In this document: in pieces, positions 6,051 through 12,862 of the stretch
Layout: the number at the start of each line of letters is the position of its first letter
Position numbering within the stretch: the first letter of the stretch is position 1
DNA from: Ruminococcaceae bacterium UBA7127
GTDB lineage: Bacteria; Bacillota; Clostridia; Oscillospirales; Acutalibacteraceae
DNA length: 14,405 bases
NCBI GenBank assembly: GCA_002493005.1
Contig: DKXL01000037.1
Location: 1-14,405 of the forward strand
Direction: 5' to 3'
The notes under the pieces: generated by a model
Databases searched by the model: none
The model's input: only the letters and a program-made list of their open reading frames with translations
Told to the model about the DNA's origin: nothing
Position numbers and translations under genes: made by a program

Positions 6051-6356
6051 TTAGATTTTGTTTGCAAGTGCTCTTTCAAGCCATATATCAGCAATGTCCA
6101 TTGCGAGGAACAAGCCCTTCTTTTCGCTTGATTTAATAAGCTGCTTGCGTGGAGAAAGATACGGGTCGGTTGCCATAAGCTGAATGGTAACCTTATCGGC
6201 AATCTGTGTGCCGTTGACATCTTTTGTTGATTTAATCTGCATTCTTATAACATACGGTTCTTCCATACTGCCGTAGTAAATCTCATCTCCACAGCGAACA
6301 AGAGGTCTGCCCTTGTAGGTAGAAAACTTCTGAGCGTCATTTTTGGCGGTAGCCAC
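6051..6356 (-). CDS. Conserved-looking hypothetical protein co-transcribed with ireB
   Basis: I do not recognise the family of this 101-aa protein. It has no signal peptide or membrane segment, is slightly basic, and mixes beta-like stretches (GRPLVRCGDEIYYG; PYVIRMQIKST; ADKVTIQLMAT) with a C-terminal helix (LAMDIADIWLERALANKI). The start is GTG at 6356-6354 with AAAGGA about 9 nt upstream; ATG codons just before it are out of frame. It follows ireB by 16 nt on the same strand and shares its promoter, so it is the second gene of a two-gene operon. In many Firmicutes ireB is followed by ruvX and a DUF1292 gene, and this protein resembles neither. Confidence 0.8.
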   Translation of the reverse strand: MATAKNDAQKFSTYKGRPLVRCGDEIYYGSMEEPYVIRMQIKSTKDVNGTQIADKVTIQLMATDPYLSPRKQLIKSSEKKGLFLAMDIADIWLERALANKI

Positions 6357-6372
6357 AAGGCATCATCCTTTC

Positions 6373-6618
6373 TTAAACATTAAGGTACGATTTTACCAGT
6401 GCTTCAAGTAAGTCGTCGCGATCAATTTTACTAATGATATTACGAGCGTTGTTATATGTTGTAATATAGGTTGGATCTTCACTGAGAATATAGCCTACAA
6501 TCTGATTGATAGGGTTGTATCCTTTTTGTCTGAGTGCATCATAAACGATAGTCAGACTACGCTTGATGTGATCGTCCTTTTCCTCTCCAAGTGAGAAAAT
6601 CATAGTTTTATCTAACAT
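6373..6618 (-). CDS. ireB: IreB family regulatory phosphoprotein (UPF0297/YrzL)
   Basis: IreB-family proteins are small cytoplasmic regulators. In Enterococcus, IreB is phosphorylated on N-terminal threonines by the PASTA kinase IreK and affects cephalosporin resistance. The 81-aa product matches the family along its length: LGEEKDDHIKRSLTIVYDAL, then the signature KGYNPINQIVGYILSEDPTYIT (key residues GYNP, Q, GY, DP, YIT), then ARNIISKIDRDDLLEALVKSYL. T5 in the short N-terminal tail is the only Thr in the position expected for phosphorylation. ATG 6618 has AGGAGG 9 nt upstream. The usual neighbour ruvX is absent here. Family assignment is firm; the kinase partner lies outside the window. Confidence 0.93.
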   Translation of the reverse strand: MLDKTMIFSLGEEKDDHIKRSLTIVYDALRQKGYNPINQIVGYILSEDPTYITTYNNARNIISKIDRDDLLEALVKSYLNV

Positions 6619-6641
6619 ACTGAAACACCTCCTATTAGGCT

Positions 6642-6670
6642 ATTATAATATATTTTAAACTAAATTTCAA
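6642..6670 (-). promoter_or_regulatory. Sigma-A promoter of ireB
   Basis: Reading the minus strand, -35 TTGAAA (6670-6665), a 17-nt spacer and a perfect -10 TATAAT (6647-6642) lie just ahead of the ireB ribosome binding site. The leader would be under 25 nt. Confidence 0.85.
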
Positions 6671-6691
6671 GCTAAATTTTATTAATTTAGC
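6671..6691. repeat. AT-rich inverted repeat abutting the ireB -35 box
   Basis: GCTAAATT (6671-6678) and AATTTAGC (6684-6691) form a perfect 8-bp palindrome with a 5-nt centre, directly adjoining the -35 element on its upstream side. It has no T run in either direction, so it is not a terminator. A half-copy, AAATTTAG, recurs inside the promoter. It could be an activator or operator site, or an UP-like element. Confidence 0.45.
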
Positions 6692-6702
6692 AAAAACTTG
6701 TG

Positions 6703-6736
6703 CAAAAAGCCCAAGGCAATGACTTTGCCTTGGGCT
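6703..6736 (-). terminator. Rho-independent terminator of pheST
   Basis: A perfect 12-bp stem pairs 6708-6719 with 6725-6736 around a 5-nt loop. Reading the minus strand it is followed by five T's. It begins 11 nt after the pheT stop codon. Confidence 0.93.
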
Positions 6737-6747
6737 GATTATAAAAT

Positions 6748-9117
6748 TTATTGTCTTAGCTTAACGCCTGCGTCGGCAAGATTTGCGATTACGCTGTCCA
6801 TAACACTCTGCACCTCATTTGATGAAAGTGTACGCTCGCTAGAAGAAAATTCAAAGCGAATAGTAATGCTGTGAACTGTATCTGTGTCGTAAGTATCAAC
6901 AATTTTTGTGTTTTTCAAAATGTCACTGTTTACTGACTTCCAGCACTCGCTGAGTGTGTCATAGAATACACCGTCGGGAACTTCAATGCTGATGTCGTAA
7001 TCCATAGGCGGGAATTTTGACGGCTCATCATACATAATTGCGGCTGCATCAGTAAATGAAAATTCATTTACATCAATTTCAGCAAAAACAATAGAGGCTT
7101 TCTTGTCTATTTTTTTGCTTACTGTCGGATGAGCAATGCCGATTGTTCCGATTTCTTTGCCGTTAAGCAGGATTGTGTTGAGATTTACAGGGTGCTCATA
7201 GCTGTGCTTTGGCTCTGCCTTTTTAAAGGTAAGAGCCTTGTGCTTGAGGTCGTCTGTAATAACTGCAAGAATATCTCTTAACTCAAAGTAAACGTCCTTG
7301 ACATTTTTGGTTTTGCTGTAAAGTGTTATTGCAAGCTTTTTGTTTTCAATACAAAGATTGTTTTCGTCAAGCCCGTTTACCACTCTGCCGATTTCAAATA
7401 TACCGAAATCAGGAGCAAACGAAACATTCGATTTAACCTGACAAAGTTGAGTTGGTATCATTGAATTGCGGATAGTTTCAATGTTGGGATTTGTTGCATT
7501 GGCAAGCTTAATATTATTCTCAACAGGAATATTAATTGCTTTAAGCTCGTCGTTATAAGCCCAAATATATGAGTGAACCTCGTGAAGATTATATTTCTTT
7601 ACAAGAATATCTTTAACCTTGTTCTCGGTAGTTTTTACAACGGAAGCTCTGACGGGATAGAGCGGGGAACGGGTGGTATTGATGTCAAAGTTGTCGTAGC
7701 CGTAAATACGGGTGATTTCTTCGATAATGTCAGCCTTGATAGTAACGTCTTTGGTTGCTCTCCACGATGGAACCTCTACGCTGAAGTTATCATCATTAAG
7801 CTCAACCTTAAAGCCGAGGCTTTCAAGGGTTTTTACTATAGTGTCGTTGTCAATGTAAATGCCTGTATAGCGGTCTACAAACTTTTTGTCAAAGTCAAGA
7901 ACGATTTTGTCGTAGCGGAAAGCGTATTCGTCTGTAAGCGCAGACACAACCTTAACACCATTGTCGTACTTTTTGAGAAGATTTACAAATCGAGCAATAG
8001 CCGTTACCGTCATCTCAGGGTCAAGACATTTTTCGTAACGCATTGACGCGTCTGTGCGGTGTGCAAGCCTTACGGTTGATTTACGGATAGAAACTGCATT
8101 AAATGTGGCTGACTCGAGGGTAAGAGTAGTTGTATCCTCAACGATTTCGGAGTCAAGTCCGCCCATAATACCTGCAATGGCAACAGGTGTGTCACCGTTG
8201 CAAATCATAAGTGTGTTCTCGTCAATGTTTCTCTCAACACCGTCAAGAGTCTGAAAAACAAACGGCTTGTCAAAGCGCTTAATTCTGATTTTTTCAACCT
8301 TGCGTGAGTCAAATGCGTGCATAGGCTGACCCATTTCAAGCATAAGGTAGTTTGTAAGATCGGCAAGATAATTGATTGCTCTCATACCGCAGTAGAAAAG
8401 ACGGATTCTCATATTAACAGGACTTACGTTGCGTGAAATGTTCTCAAACTGCAAGCAGCTGTAACGCTGACAAAGTGAGTCCTCAATCTTCATATCTACC
8501 TTTGAAAGACTGTTATACTGGTTTAAATCATCAAGCTCAAGAGGCTTAATCTCTCTGCCTGCAAGCGCTGCAAATTCTCTTGCGATACCGTAGTGTCCCC
8601 ACAAATCAGGACGGTTTGTAAGAGATTTGTTGTCAACCTCAAATACAATATCATCAATTTGGTATGCATCCTTGATGTCAGTTCCGTTTGGAATATCGTC
8701 GGTGATTTCCATAATCCCCGAATGGTCATCGCTGATTCCGATTTCAGATTCGCTGCAGCACATACCGTATGATGTAAAACCGGCAAGCGGACGAGGAGCG
8801 ATAGTGATTTCGCCGACTTGTGCACCAACCTTTGCAAATGCGGTTTTAAGTCCGACTCTTACATTTGGTGCGCCGCAGACAACATCGGTAAGCTCACCGT
8901 TACCGGCATCAACCTTTAACAGATGCAGTTTTTTGGAATCCGGATGATTTTCAACAGACTTAATCTCTGCAACAACAATTCCGCTGATGTCTGAGCCTTT
9001 GTGGAAAATCTCGTTTTCAACCTCAGCAGTGGAAAGAGAGAATTTGTGGATAAGCTCCAGCTTGTCAAGACCGCTAAGGTCAACAAAGTCTTGAATCCAG
9101 TTCATTGATAAAAACAT
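6748..9117 (-). CDS. pheT: Phenylalanyl-tRNA synthetase beta subunit
   Basis: PheT is the beta subunit of the alpha2-beta2 enzyme that charges tRNA-Phe. It supplies tRNA recognition and editing. The 789-aa length is normal. Domains in order are the N-terminal MFLSMNW block, an EMAP-like tRNA-binding domain at about 43-150 (VVCGAPNVRVG), the B3/B4 editing domain at about 210-385 (containing GQPMHAFD and GIMGG), B5 at about 400-480 (VPSWRATKDV, EEITRIYGYDN), the catalytic-like fold, and a C-terminal FDX-ACB anticodon-binding domain in the last 90 or so residues (KFPPMDYDISIEV start). ATG 9117 has GGGAGGAG upstream; the internal Met at residue 5 would cut into the conserved N-terminus. It follows pheS by 15 nt and ends at the terminator at 6703-6736. 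Confidence 0.98.
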   Translation of the reverse strand: MFLSMNWIQDFVDLSGLDKLELIHKFSLSTAEVENEIFHKGSDISGIVVAEIKSVENHPDSKKLHLLKVDAGNGELTDVVCGAPNVRVGLKTAFAKVGAQVGEITIAPRPLAGFTSYGMCCSESEIGISDDHSGIMEITDDIPNGTDIKDAYQIDDIVFEVDNKSLTNRPDLWGHYGIAREFAALAGREIKPLELDDLNQYNSLSKVDMKIEDSLCQRYSCLQFENISRNVSPVNMRIRLFYCGMRAINYLADLTNYLMLEMGQPMHAFDSRKVEKIRIKRFDKPFVFQTLDGVERNIDENTLMICNGDTPVAIAGIMGGLDSEIVEDTTTLTLESATFNAVSIRKSTVRLAHRTDASMRYEKCLDPEMTVTAIARFVNLLKKYDNGVKVVSALTDEYAFRYDKIVLDFDKKFVDRYTGIYIDNDTIVKTLESLGFKVELNDDNFSVEVPSWRATKDVTIKADIIEEITRIYGYDNFDINTTRSPLYPVRASVVKTTENKVKDILVKKYNLHEVHSYIWAYNDELKAINIPVENNIKLANATNPNIETIRNSMIPTQLCQVKSNVSFAPDFGIFEIGRVVNGLDENNLCIENKKLAITLYSKTKNVKDVYFELRDILAVITDDLKHKALTFKKAEPKHSYEHPVNLNTILLNGKEIGTIGIAHPTVSKKIDKKASIVFAEIDVNEFSFTDAAAIMYDEPSKFPPMDYDISIEVPDGVFYDTLSECWKSVNSDILKNTKIVDTYDTDTVHSITIRFEFSSSERTLSSNEVQSVMDSVIANLADAGVKLRQ

Positions 9118-9132
9118 AATGTTACTCCTCCC

Positions 9133-10185
9133 TTATTCATCATCTGTAAACTGTGACAATGCCTTTAGACTGCCACTGTTTAAATCTCTTATATCTTTAA
9201 TTCCGTATTTCATCATTGCAAGTCTTGTAAGGCCAAGACCAAACGCAAAGCCCGTGTATTTTTCGGGGTCAATGCCGCCCTCACGCAATACATTCGGGTG
9301 AATCATTCCGCAGGGGCAAAGCTCAAGCCATCCGCTGTGTTTGCAGGACGGACAGCCCTCGCCGCCACAGATAAGACAGCTTATGTCAAGCTCAAAGCCC
9401 GGTTCCACAAACGGGAAAAATCCGGGACGAAGTCTAACCTTAATGTCTTTTTTGAAAACCTCGGAAAGCATAGTTTTCATAAAGTAAATAAGGTTGGAAA
9501 TAGAAATATCTTTGTCAACCATTACGCCTTCCATCTGGAAAAATGTGTTTTCGTGACAAGCATCGGTTGCCTCGTTTCTAAAGCATCTGCCGGGGAAGAT
9601 AGCCTTGATTGGAGTATCGTTTTCAATAAGATTTTTACTGTATTTTTTAAGAATTGCATTCTGAGCAGCCGATGTGTGTGATTTTAACAGCTGACCGTTG
9701 TCAAGATAGTAGGTGTCCTGCATATCTCTTGCAGGGTGATGCTTTGGTATATTAAGTGCCTCAAAGCACTCATAGTCGGTAACTATTTCGGGATAATCCT
9801 CAATCGAAAAGCCCATAGTTCTAAAGATGTTTTCACATTCTCTTTGTACAAGAGTAATCGGATGATATGAACCTCGCTCAAGATTTGCAGGGGAGGTGAT
9901 ATCAAACTGCGGCATTGATGAGATTTCTCGCTGAATTTCCTTTTGCTTGAGGTCGGCAAGTTTTTCTTCAATAAGCTGTGCGGCTTGTGCTTTAAGTTGG
10001 TTTACCTCTGCACCAAAGTTCTTTCGTTCTTCGTTTGACAAGTCCTTCATACCCTTGAGCAGAGCTGTTATGCTGCCTTTTTTGCCGAGATAAGCAACTC
10101 TGATTTTGTCAAGGTCAATCAAATCATTAGTTTGATCGAGCTTTGACACGATTTCGTCTTTAAGACTTAATAGTTTTTCGTTCAT
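9133..10185 (-). CDS. pheS: Phenylalanyl-tRNA synthetase alpha subunit
   Basis: PheS is the catalytic class II subunit that activates phenylalanine and transfers it to tRNA-Phe. The 350-aa protein has an N-terminal coiled coil (about 1-90) that packs against tRNA. Motif 1 lies around 108-135, LLKSHTSAAQ at 167-176, motif 2 GRCFRNEATDACHE at 199-212 with FFQMEG at 215-220, and motif 3 GFAFGLGLTRLAM at 312-324. The insertion at 270-281 has the pattern C-x2-C-x4-C-x2-C, with C290 and C292 nearby; this zinc-knuckle-like cluster is seen in some clostridial enzymes and is absent from the E. coli type. ATG 10185 has GGAGGT upstream. Expression is under the phenylalanine T-box. Confidence 0.98.
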   Translation of the reverse strand: MNEKLLSLKDEIVSKLDQTNDLIDLDKIRVAYLGKKGSITALLKGMKDLSNEERKNFGAEVNQLKAQAAQLIEEKLADLKQKEIQREISSMPQFDITSPANLERGSYHPITLVQRECENIFRTMGFSIEDYPEIVTDYECFEALNIPKHHPARDMQDTYYLDNGQLLKSHTSAAQNAILKKYSKNLIENDTPIKAIFPGRCFRNEATDACHENTFFQMEGVMVDKDISISNLIYFMKTMLSEVFKKDIKVRLRPGFFPFVEPGFELDISCLICGGEGCPSCKHSGWLELCPCGMIHPNVLREGGIDPEKYTGFAFGLGLTRLAMMKYGIKDIRDLNSGSLKALSQFTDDE

Positions 10186-10320
10186 AAATTACCTCCGATA
10201 AAAATATGCTCGTATTTGAAGCAATTAGCAGTAAAAGCGGCGTGATACCGCTTAAAAATTTAGCAGATAGCTTGATTGTGTTACCATGTTTTTTAGATAG
10301 CTTTTGAGTAGCTTTCTAAA

Positions 10321-10354
10321 AATAAAAATCCCTGCGTAATTTCTTACGCAGGGA
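10321..10354 (-). terminator. Regulated terminator of the phenylalanine T-box
   Basis: An 11-bp stem pairs 10329-10339 with 10344-10354 around a TTTC loop, followed on the minus strand by TTTTTATT. Its 5' arm starts 10 nt after the T-box sequence, the normal layout for the terminator that competes with the antiterminator. Confidence 0.92.
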
Positions 10355-10591
10355 CGAAATAATCCGTGGTACCACCCTGATTTTTGCATTTATAAAAAGC
10401 AAACACTTTCTTGACCTGTAACGGGGTCAGCCGTTGAAACCTAATATTTTATTCTTAAAAAGAATAAAGTTCAATCTCACCACTCAGAAGTGAACTTCAC
10501 ACCTGCCGTATCGTAATGCGCTTTCAGCCGCGGCGCAAATTCTCTTTGACAATACTCTGCAAATGCTACTTTCTTCGTCAATGTGTTATCT
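10321..10591 (-). promoter_or_regulatory. T-box riboswitch leader responding to tRNA-Phe
   Basis: Reading the minus strand, the conserved T-box AGGGTGGTACCACG lies at 10378-10365. Its TGGT pairs with the NCCA end of uncharged tRNA whose discriminator is A, as for tRNA-Phe. A phenylalanine specifier TTC at 10494-10492, followed by ACTTCTGAGT, sits in the 3' side of stem I. The stem IIA/B pseudoknot is visible: AACGG pairs with CCGTT, and the loop TGACC pairs with a later GGTCA (10435-10412). Stem III is the TTTGC/GCAAA hairpin. Uncharged tRNA-Phe should stabilise the antiterminator and let pheST be read. Confidence 0.93.
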
Positions 10592-10607
10592 TTTCTTATG
10601 ATAACAC
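10583..10607. repeat. Inverted repeat overlapping the pheST -10 box
   Basis: On the minus strand GTGTTATC (10607-10600) and GATAACAC (10590-10583) are perfect 8-bp arms separated by 9 nt. The first arm covers most of the -10 element and the second falls just past the expected start. It may be a protein-binding site, or a 5' hairpin if transcription starts further upstream. Confidence 0.5.
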
Positions 10608-10626
10608 CAAAAAAATATTTTTGCAA
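10598..10626 (-). promoter_or_regulatory. Promoter of the pheST T-box transcript
   Basis: On the minus strand, -35 TTGCAA (10626-10621), a 17-nt spacer and -10 TATCAT (10603-10598) preceded by TG in the extended position. Transcription would start near 10591, about 10 nt ahead of T-box stem I, which is a typical distance. Confidence 0.6.
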
Positions 10627-10649
10627 TACCTTTACAGGAAAATTTACGT

Positions 10650-11696
10650 TTATTTGTATCTGAACACAATATGAGGATAACAGTCTTTTCGTTCACAGTC
10701 GTTTAGATTATAGTAATCTGTTCCTGCTTCAAAGATTATATCTCCGTTGCTGTTTTCTACAATATAATCAACGTCTATTTTTGTTTTTGCAGACGTGCCG
10801 TCTTTGTAGTTTACTATAATGTCGATTGTTGCACCGTCAAGAGTCTTTTCAATGAATTTGTCTGTGCATAAGCTTTGCTTGTTTTCAATTTCAATTTCTT
10901 CATCTGTAAGATAAATTGCGACATCATCGCCGTATTCCTTGTGGCGCTTTTGTCTTATTTCGTATTTTGGCGTTTCAAGACTTTCATATTCAGTAAGATA
11001 GCTGTCAATTTCGTTGTCTGTTCTGTCAGTTTCCAACATATAGGAGAACAGACCGCCAAGTTGAATAAGCTGTTCATTTTCACTCGGCTCAACGGTATAG
11101 GTGAAGCCGTCACAGCATAGTTGCCCGAATTTACCAAAGTTTGCAAGCTCGCGACTTGTGTATTGCGAATTTTCAAGTGTATTACAATCTGAAAACTTAG
11201 TTAAATCAGCTTGATAGTCAAGGAAAAAATAGCAGAAATTCTTATTGGATTTAACAGTTATGCTTTTAATATTATGTCCTTTGATTCTAAAGTCTGTAAT
11301 ATCAAAGGAGCTGAAAAAATCATATTTGCCCTGTTTATTAGGGGCTTTGTCGTCACTTATATAGCCTGATGTTGAGATGCCGGAGTATATTTCTTTGATG
11401 TTTGTTGACGTCGTGCTGTTTTCTGCGGCATTGGCGACAATGGTAAAGTAGTTTTTGCTGTTGCCTGAAAAATCCGGTGAGATATAAATCAAAGTACATA
11501 TGACAGCAACCAATAAAGCTGCGGCAACTGCCTGTATTATTTTAATGTTAACGCTAAAGTTATGCTTGTTGTTTTTTTTCAATATGCCGTCAGCGGCAAG
11601 GTTCATATTTGCTTTAATGATATTTTTTTCGGTTTGCGAAAGACGGATTTCATCATATTCTTTTTCATATTGTTTGCAGTCAAAATTCTTAATCAT
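10650..11696 (-). CDS. Probable membrane-anchored anti-sigma factor
   Basis: The 348-aa protein has about 50 cytoplasmic residues, one membrane helix (about 51-72, IKIIQAVAAALLVAVICTLI), and a 275-residue extracytoplasmic part rich in Tyr, Asp, Asn and Ser with no recognised domain. Single-pass proteins with this layout, encoded directly after an ECF sigma gene, are usually anti-sigma factors that hold the sigma until a signal arrives. The 4-nt ATGA overlap with the sigma gene and an AAGGAG inside the sigma 3' end support translational coupling. The zinc anti-sigma motif (H-x3-C-x2-C) is absent. The arrangement resembles RsiV- or DUF4179-type proteins, but the family is not certain. No terminator follows before the pheST leader. 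Confidence 0.75.
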   Translation of the reverse strand: MIKNFDCKQYEKEYDEIRLSQTEKNIIKANMNLAADGILKKNNKHNFSVNIKIIQAVAAALLVAVICTLIYISPDFSGNSKNYFTIVANAAENSTTSTNIKEIYSGISTSGYISDDKAPNKQGKYDFFSSFDITDFRIKGHNIKSITVKSNKNFCYFFLDYQADLTKFSDCNTLENSQYTSRELANFGKFGQLCCDGFTYTVEPSENEQLIQLGGLFSYMLETDRTDNEIDSYLTEYESLETPKYEIRQKRHKEYGDDVAIYLTDEEIEIENKQSLCTDKFIEKTLDGATIDIIVNYKDGTSAKTKIDVDYIVENSNGDIIFEAGTDYYNLNDCERKDCYPHIVFRYK

Positions 11697-12172
11697 ACGT
11701 AGTTCTCCTTTTCAATAATATCCTTAAGCATTGTTCTGCCGCGTGCAAGTCTGGATTTAACGCCGGATTTTGTCAGCGACAGAATATTTGCTATCTCAGA
11801 AATATCAAGCCTGTCATAATAGAACAGATGTATTACTGTACGATACTTTTCAGGTAAACGAAAAACAAGGTCAATCATTGAATCGTGACTGTCGCAATAA
11901 GACAGTCGGTCAGCATTTTCAATGGGAACACGGTGTTTTTTGTAGGATTGCGATACATTGCTTTTGGCACAGTTAATGCAGGTTCTGATGAGCCAAGCCT
12001 TTAGATGTGAGTCATCACGGATTTTGTGTTTGTTTTTGATAAGCCGCAAAAACACATCCTGACACACATCAAGAGCATCCTCGCGGTTGCAGGTAATGTT
12101 GTAGGCAATTTTGTAGATTGTATCCGAATATGTTTCAACAGCACCTGATATGAAGTTGTCGGGATTTTGCAT
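11693..12172 (-). CDS. ECF-type RNA polymerase sigma factor
   Basis: The 159-aa product is an alternative sigma-70 family factor of the ECF group. Region 2 runs from about residue 14 to 80, with the core-binding and -10-recognising block CNREDALDVCQDVFLRL and then SHLKAWLIRTCINCAK. Region 4 runs from about 100 to 150 (RLPEKYRTVIHLFYY, then the helix-turn-helix LDISEIANILSLTKSGVKSRLARGR, key residues SEIA, SGVKSRL). I chose ATG 12172, with AGGTG 6 nt upstream; a longer GTG start at 12208 lacks a ribosome binding site and overlaps the likely promoter, and GTG 12181 is another option. The stop overlaps the anti-sigma start by 4 nt. Targets beyond a probable self-promoter cannot be read from the window. 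Confidence 0.9.
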   Translation of the reverse strand: MQNPDNFISGAVETYSDTIYKIAYNITCNREDALDVCQDVFLRLIKNKHKIRDDSHLKAWLIRTCINCAKSNVSQSYKKHRVPIENADRLSYCDSHDSMIDLVFRLPEKYRTVIHLFYYDRLDISEIANILSLTKSGVKSRLARGRTMLKDIIEKENYV

Positions 12173-12204
12173 TTTGTTCACCTGATTTTTACCTTTTACT
12201 AATA

Positions 12205-12233
12205 ACACTTTGCATAGTTTAAAAAGGTTTCAA
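12205..12233 (-). promoter_or_regulatory. Candidate autoregulated ECF promoter of the sigma operon
   Basis: On the minus strand TTGAAACC (12233-12226), followed by a T run, matches the AAC-containing -35 type used by many ECF sigma factors. The -10 would fall around 12205-12210, where the sequence is AAGTGT, not a clean CGTC. It lies just upstream of the chosen sigma start. The -35 match is visible; autoregulation is inference. Confidence 0.45.
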
Positions 12234-12251
12234 TTTTTTGACTGCCTTTTA

Positions 12252-12280
12252 TTGAAAAGAAATACTATTTATGATATCAT
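12252..12280 (+). promoter_or_regulatory. Promoter of the plus-strand membrane protein gene
   Basis: -35 TTGAAA (12252-12257), 17-nt spacer, -10 TATCAT (12275-12280) with TG in the extended position (12272-12273). It faces away from the sigma-operon promoter, the two -35 boxes being about 20 bp apart. Confidence 0.65.
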
Positions 12281-12311
12281 ATTATAGACGATAAATAAAG
12301 GAGCGCTTAAT

Positions 12312-12857
12312 TTGGACGTATTTAACGAACAGGTCGTAAAAAGGGTTAACAGGACTAAGTCCCTTGTTATTAAAATTGTTGCTGTGTTTTTGCTTATTGC
12401 AGCTCCGCTGTTATGTGTGTTTATCGCACCGATAATTAAGGTTGTATATATGTATTATGTTGCATTTTTCCTTTTTGTCGGCGGTATTTATATGGTGTGG
12501 TATGTATTCAGCTGTCAAAAGGTTGAGTATGAATATTCAATTACGGGTGATGAACTAAAGGTTGCAAAGGTTATTGCTCTGCGCAAGCGCAAAAAGATTT
12601 GTACTGTGCCTATAAGAGAAGTTGAAATGCTTGAGAACTCAGATGAAAAAGTCAACAAAATGCACTTTATGAAAACATATATTGCTCCTCGTGATGTTAA
12701 TGCAAAGGACGAGAATTATTATCTTGTGTTCAACAGTGCAGCTCACGGAAGATGTCTGCTTGTATTTACTCCTAATGAGCAGATTTTAAAGGGAATGAAG
12801 CCATATCTTAATAAGGATATTGTGCTAAAAGTATTCTACAACAGAAATAACGGTTGA
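12312..12857 (+). CDS. Two-helix membrane protein of unknown function (DUF6106-like)
   Basis: The 181-aa protein has two adjacent membrane helices (about 18-42 and 46-66) and a cytoplasmic-looking C-terminal domain of about 115 residues with beta-rich character (YEYSITGDELKVAKVIA; CTVPIREVEML; NYYLVFNSA). This reminds me of the Clostridia DUF6106 proteins and, more loosely, of PH-like membrane domains, but I cannot confirm either. The start is TTG 12312 with AAAGGAGC at 12298-12305, the only ribosome binding site available; no ATG lies near the N-terminus. Its last base pairs are shared with or adjoin the nnrD start, so the two are translated together. No function can be assigned. Confidence 0.8.
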   Translation: MDVFNEQVVKRVNRTKSLVIKIVAVFLLIAAPLLCVFIAPIIKVVYMYYVAFFLFVGGIYMVWYVFSCQKVEYEYSITGDELKVAKVIALRKRKKICTVPIREVEMLENSDEKVNKMHFMKTYIAPRDVNAKDENYYLVFNSAAHGRCLLVFTPNEQILKGMKPYLNKDIVLKVFYNRNNG

Positions 12858-12862
12858 TAGTT

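Noticed and set aside
7573..8046. 157-codon plus-strand open frame
   Set aside because: It lies antisense to pheT B5/B3 coding sequence, with Val/Phe/Asn-rich translation and no initiation signals.
12173..12208. Longer sigma factor start at GTG 12208
   Set aside because: No ribosome binding site precedes it and it overlaps the expected -10 region. ATG 12172 has AGGTG at proper spacing.
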